Source: Hevea brasiliensis
Lineage: Eukaryota; Streptophyta; Magnoliopsida; Malpighiales; Euphorbiaceae
Assembly: GCF_030052815.1 (NCBI RefSeq)
Contig: NC_079499.1
Coordinates: forward strand, 82,871,183 to 82,935,182
Direction: 5' to 3'
DNA: 64,000 bases
A program made the translations under genes and the position numbers. The notes beneath the pieces were generated by a model. It did not search any database, was not told where the DNA came from, and saw only the letters and a list, made by a program, of their open reading frames with translations. The stretch's first letter is position 1. Each line of letters begins with the position of its first letter. Below, piece after piece: positions 47,502 to 60,693 of this stretch.

Positions 47502-48590
47502 CTATTGTGTCATCGTCTCTTCACTTTCCCAGGTTGCCTCTTCGGTGTTGTGGTGCCTCCAAAGCACTTTCACCAGTGGAATCTGCTTATTTCTCAATTC
47601 CTTCACTTTCCGAGCTAGAATACTTATTAGTTCCTCTTCATATGTCAAATCTGGTTGTATTTCAATCTCTTCCATTGATATGACATTTGAAGGGTCTGAT
47701 TGGTATCTTCTCAGCATAGACACATGAAATACATTATGGATTTTATCCAGCTCTGGTGGTAAGCTAGCCTATAGGCCACTGGACCCACATATTCAATGAC
47801 TTCATATGGGCCAATGAACCTAGGGCTTAACTTACCCTTTCTCCCAAACCTCAATACCTTCTTCCATGGTGGTACTTTGAGAAACACTTTGTCACCAACT
47901 TCATATTCTATATATTTTTTTCTCAAGTCAGCATAAGACTTTTGCTTGTCTGAGGAAGCCTTCAAATTTGCTTTTATCAACTTCATCTTTTTTTCAGTTT
48001 GTTTCGCCAGGTCTGGTCCCACAATTTTGTCTTTACCCAATTCAGTCCAACACAGTGGTGTTCTGCACTGCCTCCCATACAGTGCCTCATATGGAGCCTT
48101 TTGAATACTAGCTTGGTAGCTATTGTTGTAAGCAAATTCTGCCAGTGGGAGGTATCTGTCCCAACTTCCCTCAAACTCAATGACATAACTCCTTAGCATA
48201 TCCTCAAGCACCTATCACGTACTTCATATTATTATTATCATTTCAATTTAATATTTATAATAATTCAATAGGTTTCAAGGTGTACCTGAATCACCCATTC
48301 CGACCGTCCATTCGTTTGAGGATGAAAAGCCGTGCTAAAATGGAGTTGTATACCCAAGACTTCTTACAACTTCTTCCAAAATCTAGCTGTAAACCTTGGA
48401 TCTCTATCAGATATGATGGAAAGTGAGATTCCATGTAGCCTAACTATCTCACTGATATACAACTCTGCTAACTTCTCCAGTGAATAGTCAATCCTAACTG
48501 GCATAAAATGTATTGATTTAATCAATCTATCTACTATCACCCATACTTTATCATGTTTCTTCTGGATGAGAGGTAGTTTTTTTCATGTGG
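47502..48590 (-). pseudogene. Integrase and chromodomain, degenerate
   Basis: In element orientation from 48590: an integrase fragment (HDKVWVIVD, then a [24 protein letters not shown] stretch), HFSTAFHPQTNGRSEWVIQ with the catalytic Glu, a 74 nt intron-like insert (48285-48212), then VLEDMLRSYVIEF, AYNNSYQASIQKAPYEALYG, GPY module FIGPYEVIEYVGPVAYRL, and chromodomain KVLWRHHNTEEATWE ending at a stop near 47502. A frameshift near 47723 joins the GPY and chromodomain parts. The N-terminal zinc finger and first catalytic Asp are lost in a deletion that also removed the RNase H end. It cannot be active. Confidence 0.88.
48212..48285 (-). other. 74 nt GT-AG intron-like insert in integrase
   Basis: On the reverse strand the frame reads GTG ATT CAG, then GTACACCTTG ... 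TACGTGATAG, then GTG CTT GAG GAT. The insert begins GT, ends AG, is about three-quarters A+T, and its length (74) is not a multiple of three. Skipping it restores the exact spacing seen in the first element, where the integrase continues without a gap (near 5826-5840). No target duplication is seen, arguing against a small transposon. A spliceable intron is inferred; chance filler is possible. Confidence 0.55.
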
Positions 48591-48599
48591 CCTTAGCTA

Positions 48600-50357
48600 C
48601 CTGGAAGCATAGGCTACCACTTTTCCTTCTTGCATCAGAACACACCCTAGCCCATTATGGGAAGTATCACTGTAGACCACAAAGTCTTTCCCAGCTATTG
48701 GCTGTGTTAACACTGGTGCCTCTATCAACATAGCCTTTAACTTCTCAAAACTAGCTTGACACTTGTTATTCTAGTCAAATTTTACATTCTTATATAGCAA
48801 CTTGATCCATGGAGCAGCTATCAGAGAAAACCATTTTACAAACCTTCTGTAATACCCAGCTAGCCCTAAGAAACTTTTGACTTTAGTTGCATTTTTGGGA
48901 GGCTTCCATTCCATCACTACTTCTATCTTCTTGGGATTCACCCTAATCCCATCAGTTGATACTATATGTCTAAGAAAAGCAATCTCAGTCAACCAAAAAT
49001 CACACTTGGACAGCTTAGCATACAACTTCTTCTCTCTCAGGGTCTGCAGAACAATCCTCAAATGCTCATTATGTTCTTCTTTGTTCTTGGAATACACTAG
49101 AATGTCATCAATAAAGACCACTACAAACTGATCTAAATATGGATGGAAGATACTGTTCATAAGGTCCATGAAAGCTGTTGGTGCATTTTTCAACACAAAC
49201 GGCATCACCAGAAATTCATAGTGCCCATACCGGGTCCTAAATGCAGTCTTAGGCACATCTGCATCCTTTACCCTTAGCTGATGATACCCTGATCTGAGAT
49301 CAATCTTAGAAAATACACCTACTCCCTTCAATTGATCAAATAGATAATCAATTCTGGGCAATGGGTACTTATTCTTCACAGCCACTTTATTCAACTGTCA
49401 ATAGTTAATGCATAATCTCAAAGTCCCATCCTTCTTTTTCACAAACAATACTGGGGCTCCCCATGGTGACACACTGGGGCGTATAAACCCCTTATCCAGT
49501 AACTTCTGCAACTGGATTTTCAGCTCCTTCAACTCAGTGGGTGCTATCCTATAAGGAGCACTCAATATTAGTGCTATTCCCGGTATTACCTCAATAGCAA
49601 ATTCTACTTCCCTTTCTGGTGGCAAACCAGGTAATTCTTTAGGGAAGACATTGGGGAAGTCACTTACAATAGGTATGTCACACAGGTCAAGCTTAGCCTG
49701 CCTAGTATCAACCATGTGTGCCAAATAGGCTTCACAGCCTTTTCTTATCAACTTTCTTGCAGCAGTGGCTGAAATGACATTAGACAGAAAGTCTGTCCTT
49801 TCCCTCATAACTATTATCTCATCATTCTCAGGAGTTTTCAAAATAATCCTCTTCAATTTACAATCAACTATTGCTTGATGATGAGATAGCCAATCCATTC
49901 TAAGGATGACATCAAACTCGCGGAAGGGTAATTCAATTAGGTCTACTGAGAACTCATACCCCTGAATCCTCAATGGGCAACCTTTGCACACTCTATTTAC
50001 CACTACACTGTGGCCTAAAGGATTAGTGACTAGAATATCTTGGTTACTTTCCTCTACTTGAATCCCCCTTTCTATGGGTAACTTAATGCAAATGTATGAG
50101 TGAGTGGATCCTGGATCCACCAATGCATGCACAGGTATGTCGTAGAGAGAAAACATACCCCTGATGACATCCGGAGCATCCTGCTCCCCTTGAGCCATCA
50201 TGGCATATGCCCTGGCTAGTGCCCTAGCCTCTGGCCTTTTAGCTACCTCTGATGTAGGGCTATGTGATGTACCCGCTGCCTCCAATTTACTCAGCCTTCT
50301 ACCCCTTTGAGCTATAGGAGTAGGTCTGTCTGCTAGTGCTGGAGCAGCTGTAACAGT
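48600..50357 (-). pseudogene. Protease, reverse transcriptase, RNase H start
   Basis: Upper frame (down from 50357): a linker with [21 protein letters not shown], protease [12 protein letters not shown] and [11 protein letters not shown], then RT start PYRIAPTE and [16 protein letters not shown]. It ends at a stop just after LRLCINY (near 49395). The next frame (49394-48771) carries RT with [25 protein letters not shown], catalytic [11 protein letters not shown] and [12 protein letters not shown]. RNase H begins VVYSDTSHNGLGCVL near 48680, then breaks at the deletion joint near 48595. The protein frame formally continues a few codons into the adjacent solo LTR at its 5' end; those codons are not protease. 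It is inactive. Confidence 0.9.
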
Positions 50358-53300
50358 TGTGATACCCCTTATCCCTCTACAGTGTAGCCGAGTAAAGCGT
50401 GTCACATTCGGTGCCGGAGCACTCTATCTTATCTTGTCTTGTCCATTGTTAATTTTATACTTCATAGAAAACATGTGGTAATTTTTTTTTTATTTTATCA
50501 CAAATTATTTCTGTGGATACCCGGGCAGAGCCTCCTCTATTTTATTGGCATCTAGCGGGTTCCAATATTTGCTTGTTAAAAATAATTTCATATTTACATA
50601 TACATCATGTACTCATATAATTTGCTCATATCCATTTCAAGTAAATATACTTCATTCCATTCATATGAAATTCATCTACAATAATTTACAGTTTATTTAC
50701 AATAGCAAAATTGAATTACATATCTCAAAAAGATTTATATCATTTACTTATATACAATAAACAAAATGCAAAACTAAATATACATGGGCCCTACCAAAAC
50801 TACTCTGCTGAGGTGACTAGCAGACACTGTCAGATTTGATCAAATCTCTGTCAGGGCACTATTGCTGCGGTTACTGCTGTGGCTGTGCCTGGTCTCCAAT
50901 ACCTACGCGATGAAAAACTAACGCATTAAGTAAATTGCTTAGTGGTGCATAACTTTAAAGTAAAGTAATTAAATAAGTAAAATAATAATTCTAGGCAAAT
51001 TTCATAAATTTTAAGTCTTTACAAAATTTTTTGACTTTGGAATCAATTTATTTATCAAGATCTTATCTATGCATCTATTTCATTTTCAGTCTCTTTAAAA
51101 TCATATTAGTGCCCAAGTTACCTATAATAGACTACAAAGGCTGGATACATGAGAGTATACTGGTTAGACAATCATATGTCTACCCTGTATACAACTGCCA
51201 TGTCAGGCACAAGGCCAGCGGGCAAGCTTTCAAAGCCAGAATGAAATTAGGCACAATGGGCAACAGGCAGGCATATAACCAATAGAATAACTATATTAGA
51301 CATATTTTTTCAATAAATGATCGTTCATGTATGTAGTACTGCTATCTGTAGTCCCTAATTAATATACCAATCAATCCAAACTATATACATAAGCCTAGGT
51401 TTATTTTGGGCAATTAAGCATTATCAATTACTTATTAGAAATTTCATGTCACTTTGTAGTGGAAAAGTGGGTCCCACATACCTATTTCATGTAATTCAGT
51501 GTTTAGCAATATATTAGGGTTAAAACCCTACCATAAGATAAGTTGTCTTATGGACCTTTCTTTAGGTTCAGTTTTAATGTCTTAACTTTACCTATTTATT
51601 AATTTGATCACTTTGTGGCCACTGTTTGGCCATACTTCCTTCATGGAAGTTGTTCCTCTATGTCTTGTCGTATTTTCTCTTTTTGAATCATGTCATTTGG
51701 ATTTTTGGAATTTAAGTTATGATCAAATAACCATAATTGGTTCATTTCCTAATTCTGGGTCCTTAGCTAAGCAGATTTTGGAATTACATTTTACCAATTT
51801 AATTGGACATGTTGCAGTCACTTTTAGGCTTAGTATTCTTCATAGAGTTTATCGCCTTATGTCTTATGGTCACTCAAAATTTTAGATTACAAATTTTCAA
51901 GTTTTGTAGAATTACTTATAGCCAAATAACTGGCCTGGACTCAAGTACCCTATGCCAACAGGATCCTAGTTTAGGTCAGTAGCTTTGACTCAACTTTTGG
52001 GATTCTTACATTTATAATTTGAGGAAAGTGTCTAAAAAAAGTTGGATATCTATTTATCAGGTTTCCAGAACAATATGGCTCATCCCAATTGGAGTTTCCT
52101 AGTGAGAGATATGACTAAAAGACTGTTCTGGAGTCAAATGGTCACTTAGGCAATTTCCAGAATTTGCATACTAACTTGATCTAGCCAATTGACCTAGTTC
52201 CCTTGATTTATGGGTTTTGGTCAAAATACCAATATTGTAGATTGATGTCTTATGGACAGTTTTCCACTGATTTCATTGTATTTGGATTTCTGTAGACCAA
52301 GTTATGGCCTCTTTGCCAAAACTGGTCAAGTAAGCCTATATCTAACAAATTTTGGGCAATATGGTTCTTGGCAGTTTTGTGAACTAACTTGGGCTAACAA
52401 TTGGGATTGGTTTAAGGCATTTTTGGGCCCTTTGGTCTTCATGAAAGTTGTAGTCCTATATCTAAGCTTTCCAATGGTATAAAATTCAGGTCATTTGGAC
52501 CTGTCTAGTGGGAGGTATGGCCAAATGAATGTGTACTATTCATTTGGTCAATTTTTTGGGTTCATCATTTGGTCATCCAGATTGGGACAATAATTTTGTC
52601 AATTTCTAGGCAGAATTTGGGCATGGTCTCTTCATAAAAATGAAGCATTTTATGTCTAGTTTCATCTCCAATTAACCTCATACCAATTGGAGCAACACAA
52701 TTTTGGTTATGGCTCAAAACACATACTGGATTCAACAATTCTGAACTTGCAAAGAAATTTATACTTCCAATTTTATTCCTCTAACTCCCAAACTACAAAT
52801 TAATATTCATGGCACTTCTAACATCATTAATTCATCTCAACACAATCAAATTCCAGCAACAATACAAGTCTCTAACAATTAGGTCAAAACCCTAACTCCA
52901 ATTTGTCATTCATAATATACATATGCAATCACATTTCTAACATATACAACTTTATCTACTTAACCATTAACAATACTAAACACCATTTTCATGCATGAAA
53001 ACATTAAACTCTCATGTTTTCAAAGGCTTCCAAATTCTAGGGTTTACAATTACTCATCATTTTCTTCAAATTTCTCATCATACCAACTCAATTCAACCTC
53101 AATTCAAGATGTAACTATGGAAGGAAAAGAAAACATGCACTAACCTCAACTTGTGAGTCTTACAAAACTTCAATTCTACCTCTTCTAATTACTATCACTA
53201 GTTTCCTTAGGATGTGAGGACTAATTTTTGTGAAGGAACCTGTGAGGATCATGGTGAGAATGGAAGGAATTGAAGCTTGCATGAAGAGAAATCATGGAGG

Positions 53301-54028
53301 AAAAGAAAGAACAAGGTTTGGCCATGGGTGAGATAAAATGAAGAAGATGAAATTAGTGGATGGATTTCTCTTCTTATGCATATTTATACCCCACTAATAA
53401 TTTAATTATTAATTATAATAATTAAAATTTTAATATTTCAAATAATTCCCTTTTATATTCCTTTAATTATTTTTACATATAGTTTCATATTTTCATGGAA
53501 TTTTTAAAATTTAAATATCACTCATTTTAATGGACATTTACATCAAAAGTCGACTCTAGGTGCCAAATGGTCAAAATGTCCCTCTTCGGGTTATAGTCAA
53601 CCTTTTTCAGTAATACCGACTAAATTCTCGATCCGACGGTTTCTTTAATTTTATATTGTCTATTTCATTTTTATTTTTACCTGTATCAATTAACTAAATT
53701 TTTTTGACATTTTCAATGTTATTTATATCTCAGTAAACCTTTAATTATGTCCCAAAAATTATTTCCTAGGGTTCCTTGCGGGTCTGGGGTCGTCAACTGT
53801 CTATGCAGTGACTTCCCGGTATGGTCACCCATCGTTGTGGTTCCGGCTCCTTTAACCTAGTTACAATTCATTTCTTTTATTTTCCCTTAATTTTTCTTGG
53901 TATTTATTTCATCTATTTATGTCTCCTCACCCTAGTTTAAGCGTAGTTCCAGACATTCTAACTGTTCGAACAGACGCTAGTCGTCGGAACAATAGAACGT
54001 ACAGACTACCTACGGTGAGGGCGTTACA
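50358..54028 (-). mobile_element. Solo LTR, reverse, inserted between gag and protease
   Basis: 3671 bp, starting TGTGATACC at 50358 and ending GCGTTACA at 54028. Flanks ACAGT (50353-50357) and ACAAT (54029-54033) are a target duplication with one mismatch. It is the same family as the solo LTR at 13672-32336 but in the opposite orientation. Reverse-strand TATA (GGTATAAATATG) lies near 53380-53390, and the 5S-like block at 53811-53856. Confidence 0.92.
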
Positions 54029-55130
54029 ACAATCTTCCATGGGCAATCTCTTATCTGATGCTCAGTAGACCTACACTGAAAGCATCCCCCAGTCACTTGC
54101 TAACACTCGCCTCTGTGCCACTTATGACAATGTGGGCACGCTGAAGAGGCTGCTGGGGCTGGTCCCTTAAATAGGGCTAGTCCCCTAAATATCGTCCCTG
54201 GAAAACTACCCATTGATGGTGTGGACTAACCTCTTCTCGGTGTAAACTGAGATCTAGGCCCCTGGGACTGGCCCTGACCTTGTGTCTGACTCTAGCCCTG
54301 AGATTGAGGACCTCTGAACTTCTTACTAGGTGCGGAGGAAGAACTAGTTTGACCTTGACCCCTCTTCTACTGTCTATCTCTTATGTTCTTTTCATTTATT
54401 CTGACCCTTTTCACTTTCAGTGCAGTTTCAACTAACTGAGAAAAATCAGTGATCCTCAAAGTTATAATGAGCAATTTAATATTGTCATTCAACCCCTCTT
54501 CGAATCTTCTGCATCTCTCAGCTTTAGTAGAGACTATTTCTCTCCTATATCTGCTTAACCTCATAAATTCCCATTCATATTCTGCTACTGACAGCTGTCT
54601 CTACCTTAAACTGATGAATTCCCTTATTCTTTCTTCCAGATACACATTGTTGATGCACTTCTTTCTAAACTCCGTGAGGAAAAATTTCCATGTTATCTGG
54701 TTTGGTTGCGCCTCTCTAGATACTGTGTCCCACCACTAATAGGTATCATCCTGAAGTAGGGACACAACACCCTCTAGGTTTTCTACTGGGGTGTAATGGA
54801 GTTGCCTGAGGACTCTTTTATCCTTTCTAGCCAATTTTCAGCTGCCATGGGATCATCTTTTTTCTTACCCAGGAAATCCATGGCCCCCTATTTTCTTAAC
54901 TTCTCCAAATGGGACTTCTATAGTCGTGGTGGAGGTTGTGGCTGTGGTTATGGTATAGCCCCAGTTATCTGCCTGAAGAATTCGGTCATTTGTTGGAATA
55001 AGGCTTGCTGAGTCTATGCAGGTACTTCTTGCATTGGTGGAGCAGGTTCTCTCCTACTTCCAACTTCAGCCACAGATGGAGCATGACTCTCCACCTCTTC
55101 CTCTACTGCTTTCAGCGAGGTCGGATCCAT
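54029..55130 (-). pseudogene. Gag, degenerate, cut off by solo LTR
   Basis: Begins at an ATG at 55128-55130 (MDPTSLKAVEEEVESHAPSV) and runs through several stops. Recognisable parts: FQQMTEFFRQITGA, a capsid portion near 54367-54564 (MRLSRYRREIVSTKAERCRRFEEGL), an RG/Q-rich linker, and two knuckles, CPHCHKWHRGEC and the complete CCHC CFQCRSTEHQIRDC at 54043-54084. The last lies just inside the solo LTR insertion point. Protease continues on the other side, at 50357. Confidence 0.82.
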
Positions 55131-55241
55131 ATCCTAACCAAAATAATAAAAAACAAACAGATCTGCATTAGTGCCACCTCAACTCTTATAAATGCAATGC
55201 ATGGCATGTACTCTATCTAAACCCAAAAATGCCTAAACTGT

Positions 55242-55253
55242 GCTTTGATGCCA
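55242..55253 (-). other. Primer binding site, variant
   Basis: Reads TGGCATCAAAGC on the reverse strand, 5 nt from the 5' LTR. It differs at two positions from the TGGTATCAGAGC of the other two elements, so it is either mutated or uses a different primer tRNA. Confidence 0.7.
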
Positions 55254-56976
55254 CTAAATGTGACACCCCTTACCCGTCTACAGTGTAGCCGAGTGAGGTA
55301 TGTCACATTCGGTGCCGGATTGCCTTAACTTATCTTATTTCATTTCTCAGTAATTATATTTTATTTTATTAATTTAGGGTCAATTTATTAACCGGAGAAA
55401 TTGACAGAGTTTCCCTTGAATTATTCATAATTTTGATGATTTTCACCTATTAAAAATCTCAACAATAATTTCTAATGTATGTAACTTTTCTCAATATCAA
55501 ATCTCATCTCTTTATCTCAAACTTAAATCTTTCTCCATTCCATGCATAAATAAATAAATGCTCACATTCATAAAGAAATACTCAATTTCATTAACTTACA
55601 TAATTTATAATAATTACATGAGTTTATAATTGACATGGCAAAAATTAATGTCTAACACAAAATACAAAATACAAAATATCTGATGAAGAATAGTGGTCCT
55701 ACCAAAATACACTGCACGGATGAGGTGACATCGGACACAAATGCAGATCTGGACTTTCACAGTGATCCCAGTCTAGAAACTACCGGGCTCTCGCTCTTGG
55801 TTTTCAGTACGTACGAATGGCAAAAAGTGACGCGCTAAGCACAAAGCTTAGTGGTGCTAATATAATATAAAAATAAACTAAATAATTAAATATGCAAAAA
55901 TTATGCTATTATTTCATGCAGACTGAATTTTTGATAATTATTTATAATATCCTTAATTTAGGGATTTTTATGTTCATTGTTTAGTTATAAAATTTTAAGA
56001 TTTATTTTAACTGCCCAAGTAACCTATATAAATTGACTGGACTGGATAAATGGGTAAACTAGCACTGGGTACCAAGTATGTAACATCCCCACTGTACGCA
56101 GTCTGTACGTTCTGTTGCTTCGGTGACCTAATGTCAGTCTGGGCAAGTCAGGATGTCTGGAACTATACTTCGATGATAGTGAATAGACATATAATGATGA
56201 AATAAATAAAAAAAGAATGCAAGAAAAATTAAAGAAAAATAAAAGAGAGAAAATGAAACTAAGTTAAACGAGCCGGCACCGCAGCGATGGGTGATCGCAC
56301 CGGGAAGGCCGTTGCCGACCCCAGGACCGCGGGGAACTCTCAGAATTCAATTTCAGGATGTAAGTAAAGGCTTATTGAAATATAATTGATAATAGAATTA
56401 TCAAAGAAAATTAATAAATAAGCATAAAGAAAAAAAATGAAAAATCAAGAATAGACAAAAATCGGTGTTATTGAAAAATCGGGAATACAACCCGAAGTGG
56501 GGCATTTTAGTCATTTGACACCTAGAGTTGCCTTTTGACCTCAATGTCCGTTAAAAATAAATGACATTACACTTTGAAAATGTCATGAAAAATTAAAATG
56601 AGATACATTATGTAAATAGTAAAAGATTAGTGGCAAATGAGCAAATTAAGGAATTTAAGATTAATGAATTATTAATTCAAGTTAGTGCTCCACTAACTCA
56701 AGCTTTGGGACACCTATTGAAGTCATTTTGGACAGATTTAGTCCATCTTCTTCCTCCCAAACAACTAGCCGAATTGTCCTCCATGAAAGCACCATTGCCG
56801 CCCCTCATGCAAAGCTCCATTGGTGCATGATCAAGCCATCATTTCAACCTGGATCCTTCATTAAAACTTGCCTACTCACCTTGGGGAAGATATTGGCAAC
56901 AAGAAAAATAAGATTTGGTGAAGTTTAAAGGAAGCTCTCAAGAGATAAGTGTCCAAATCTTCTCCCTAGCTTTAGT

Positions 56977-59900
56977 TGTCACACCTTACCCCTCCGTAAG
57001 GCTTAACATGATCCCGTAGTATACCTAATGAATTATCAAACTCCGTCTACTGATAACCCATTAAATACACTACAAGGGATTTTAAATCTTTTCTTACTTC
57101 TTTTTATAGTGGTGAGCACTATTTACAGGTGTTAAAAATTTTTAACTGAAGTGAAACTAGATAACACATTTAAAGTATTAATAATTTCTGTAAAAATTTT
57201 GGCAGAGTGGCATCTGTATTTTGAATAAAATAGTTCTTCAAAAACCTATAAAAAGCACTTCTAATATTTTGTTCAATCCCCAAACTCTAATATCCAATCA
57301 ACATAATAAGTTTTTCAACATTTGCCAACTCAAATCCACAATAATTTTCCAATGTTTTCAAAAGCTGAGATAAAAGAAATATATCACAATATTTACAAGC
57401 CAAAATAACTTACAAATTTAGTTTACAACTTTAATGTACAATTTTAATTTATAACTACTCAAAACCAAGAACAATATATACATACAGTGAACATACATTA
57501 CAGCACAAAATACAAAATATGGTATACTCAATATACCCGGTGAAATCTCAAAATGTAGTACAAACAGCATAGTCTGCTGCCCTGTCAGTCTGTCTACCTG
57601 CGACAGCAATGAAAAGCTATCGCTGAGTAAAATTTACTCAGTGGTGCACAATAACAATTTGAAATGCGATATATAAAACTTTTATTGACAATTTACAAAT
57701 CAAATAATTCACAATTCCATCTCACAATTTACAAAGTTCATATAATACAAATTTGATCAAATAATTGAATAACACAGTTTTGCCAATCAATTACACCATT
57801 TGATTAAACAACTGAATAACACAGTTTTGCCAATTAATAACACAATTTGATCAAATAACTGAATAACACGGTGTTGCTAATCAATAACACAATTTGATCA
57901 AATAACTGAATAACACAGTTTTGCCAATCAATAACACAATTTGATCAAATAACTGAATAACATGGTGTTGCCAATCAATAACACAATTTGATCAAATAAT
58001 TGAATAACATAGTTTTGCCAATTAATAACACAATTTGATCAAATAACTGAATAACACAGTTTTGCCAATCAATAACACAACTTAGGTCAAACTTTTCCGA
58101 ACATGCTGTGTGTACATCACGACAAGGCTCACTCACCCCACTAATCGAAATCAATGGGGGAGGAAGCTAGCTAGATAATGAGAACTCATCCACACTCACC
58201 TCAGACTGACAAGTCAAAGAGGGAGGAATATAATCACACTCACCCCATCAATGGAGGAGGAACATAGTAACATTGTCATGCCAAGTGTGAATCAAAACAA
58301 TTCCAAATCACAATATTTCATACAAACCACAAATCATATTTTATCTCAAAATTTCCATTTGCAAAGTAGGCAACACAATAATTTCCAAATACAATTCCCA
58401 AAGTTAAAACAATAAAAAATTATTCATAACTCAATTCTCCAAATAAATTTTCTGGTAAAAGCAGTGAATATAAAAAGTATTGTACACAGACCTCTGATAT
58501 ATGCCTCTTGGCCCTGACTCAGTGTTCCTTACACTTCTCAATATCCTTTTCAACTGAAACACATAATTTAAAGTGTTTTAGTACTCAGTGAATTTGTTTC
58601 TAACAATAAAATTCAATATTTAAATTTTCTTGGTACTATTCCCTTCAATTCATTTCATTAGTCAACCTATAATATTGACCCTTGATGCACTCTAAGTGAA
58701 TTAGGTTTAATGTTACCAATATGTCACATTTTATAGCCTTTTAGTGTTGGTACATGTTAACAAATTCATTTTCAAGTATATTGCATTTTATTGCAATTTG
58801 TCGGATTTCGGTATACTAATTTGACCTAGCCGGATGACTTAGTTCCCTCAGTTTTCAGGTTTCGGTCCAAACTACAAACTTGTAGGTCTATGTCTTATTG
58901 CACGTGGGGCAAAATTTCAGGTCATTCTGAGTTGTGTAGACTAAGTTATGGTCAATTTACCAATGCTGGACAGAATGCACCAAAATGGTAGGTTTAGGTC
59001 ATTTTTAGGTCACTTTTGGTTCGGCCAGTTTTGGTACCTAAACTTGTGCAAGCTATTTGGCTTGGTTCTGGCCATTTCTGGGCTTTGGTGTCTTCATAAG
59101 AATTGTAGATATATGTCTAGACTATTCATGGTAAAACTTTCAAGTCAATTGGACCTATTTTGAGTAAGTTATGGTCAAAATACTAACTACTGCCCAAATG
59201 GTCAATTTTCAGGCTTTCAAGTCACTAATCCGGATTTGGTCATTTTTCAAGTCACCTTCTAGGCAGAATTTTGGTAAGCTTCCTTCATGAAAGTTGGCAC
59301 ATTTTGTGCCTAGTTTCACCTCCAATTGGTCTCATACCAATTGGAGTCACACACTTAAGGTTCTAAGCTAAAACACACACTGCCCTACTACACACTTCTC
59401 ATCACTTACCAATTACATATTCAACACTTACCAAACTACTTCCTTCATGCCAATTCTAGTTTGTACCTTACCATTAACACATTTAACAACACATTTTCGT
59501 CATTTTGGACAGCTTGTAACCATTCTCAATATGCACACTATAACACAGAATTTTCCAAAGTCCATTTACACCATTTAACCACATGAACATACCCCATTTA
59601 CATACCCAATTCCAAACCATTATACACATATCCATGCTACCATCAATAACAACATCTTAAACAACCATAAACAAGTAAAAACAAGCTACATATACTGAAT
59701 TTCCATGGCTGCCAAAATGTACATCTCCATTAAAACATTAAACTTCAAAAATTCTTCCATAAATCAACTGCTTACAACCTTGGTTACACTTTTAATGAAA
59801 CAATAATTGAAAACACTCACTTACCACTTTTGAAGGTTGATCAAAACCTCACTAAACTTCTTAAAATTGCTATCAAACTCTTCCTTGCAAGGTAAGGATT

Positions 59901-60693
59901 AACTTTAAAGAAGAGACTTAGTGGAAAGGAGGGCTCCAAGTGTGTTGCATGGAGCTTCACTCAATGACCATGGAGTTTTCTCTCCTAAAGGTTTCGGTTG
60001 GATTGATAAATGGAGAAGATGAAGGAATATTCTTGCCCAAATCTGCTTAATGGTCCACTTTGAAGATGTTAGTGGAGCACTAAAATCAATTATAAGGTTT
60101 GTTTATTCTAAAGTTTCCAATTTCCTATATTTTCCTCCTATTTTTTGCTATTTAGATTATGTACCACCATTTTAATTTTTCATGACATTTTCCTAGTGTA
60201 ATCTCATGTATTTTTAATATACATTTAGGTCAAAAGGCAACTCGGGATGTCAAATGACCACAATGTCCCTATTCGGGTTGCATTCTCGATTTTTCGGTAA
60301 CACTAAGTTTTGTCGTTTTCTCGATTTCTCATTTTTCGTTGTACTAATTAATTAATTTTTTCTTTGATATTTCTAAGGATATTTATACTTCAATAAGTAT
60401 TTAATTATGTCTTGAAACTAATTTTCAAGGGTTCCCTGCAGTCCTAGGGTCGGCTATTGCCTGCGCCGTAACTTTCCCGTGCGGTCACCCATCGCTACGG
60501 TGCTGGCTCGTTTAACTTAGTTTCATTTCATTGCTATTATTTTTTCTTTATTTTTCTTGTATTTTCCTTTCTTGTATTTCATTATTTTATGTCTCCTCAT
60601 TAACATTTAAATATAATTCCAAGCATCTTAGCTGTCCGAATAAACACTGTCACTGGAATAGTAGAACGCACTACCAAACATAGGGGTGTTACA
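56977..60693 (-). mobile_element. Solo LTR, reverse (3717 bp)
   Basis: Starts TGTCACACC at 56977 and ends GTGTTACA at 60693, with perfect duplications TTAGT (56972-56976 and 60694-60698). It is the same family as 9898-13609 and 17062-20718. It carries a 47 bp minisatellite at 57751-58079 and is the youngest layer of the right nest. Confidence 0.95.
57751..58079. repeat. 47 bp minisatellite, 7 units
   Basis: Units start at 57751, 57798, 57845, 57892, 57939, 57986 and 58033, each containing TTTGATCAAATAACTGAATA and GTTTTGCCAATC or a variant. The matching place in the solo LTR at 17062-20718 (near 17850) has one unit, so the array expanded in this copy. Confidence 0.95.

Noticed and set aside
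57751..58079. Possible CRISPR-like array
   Set aside because: Units are contiguous, without unique spacers, in a plant LTR; it is a minisatellite.
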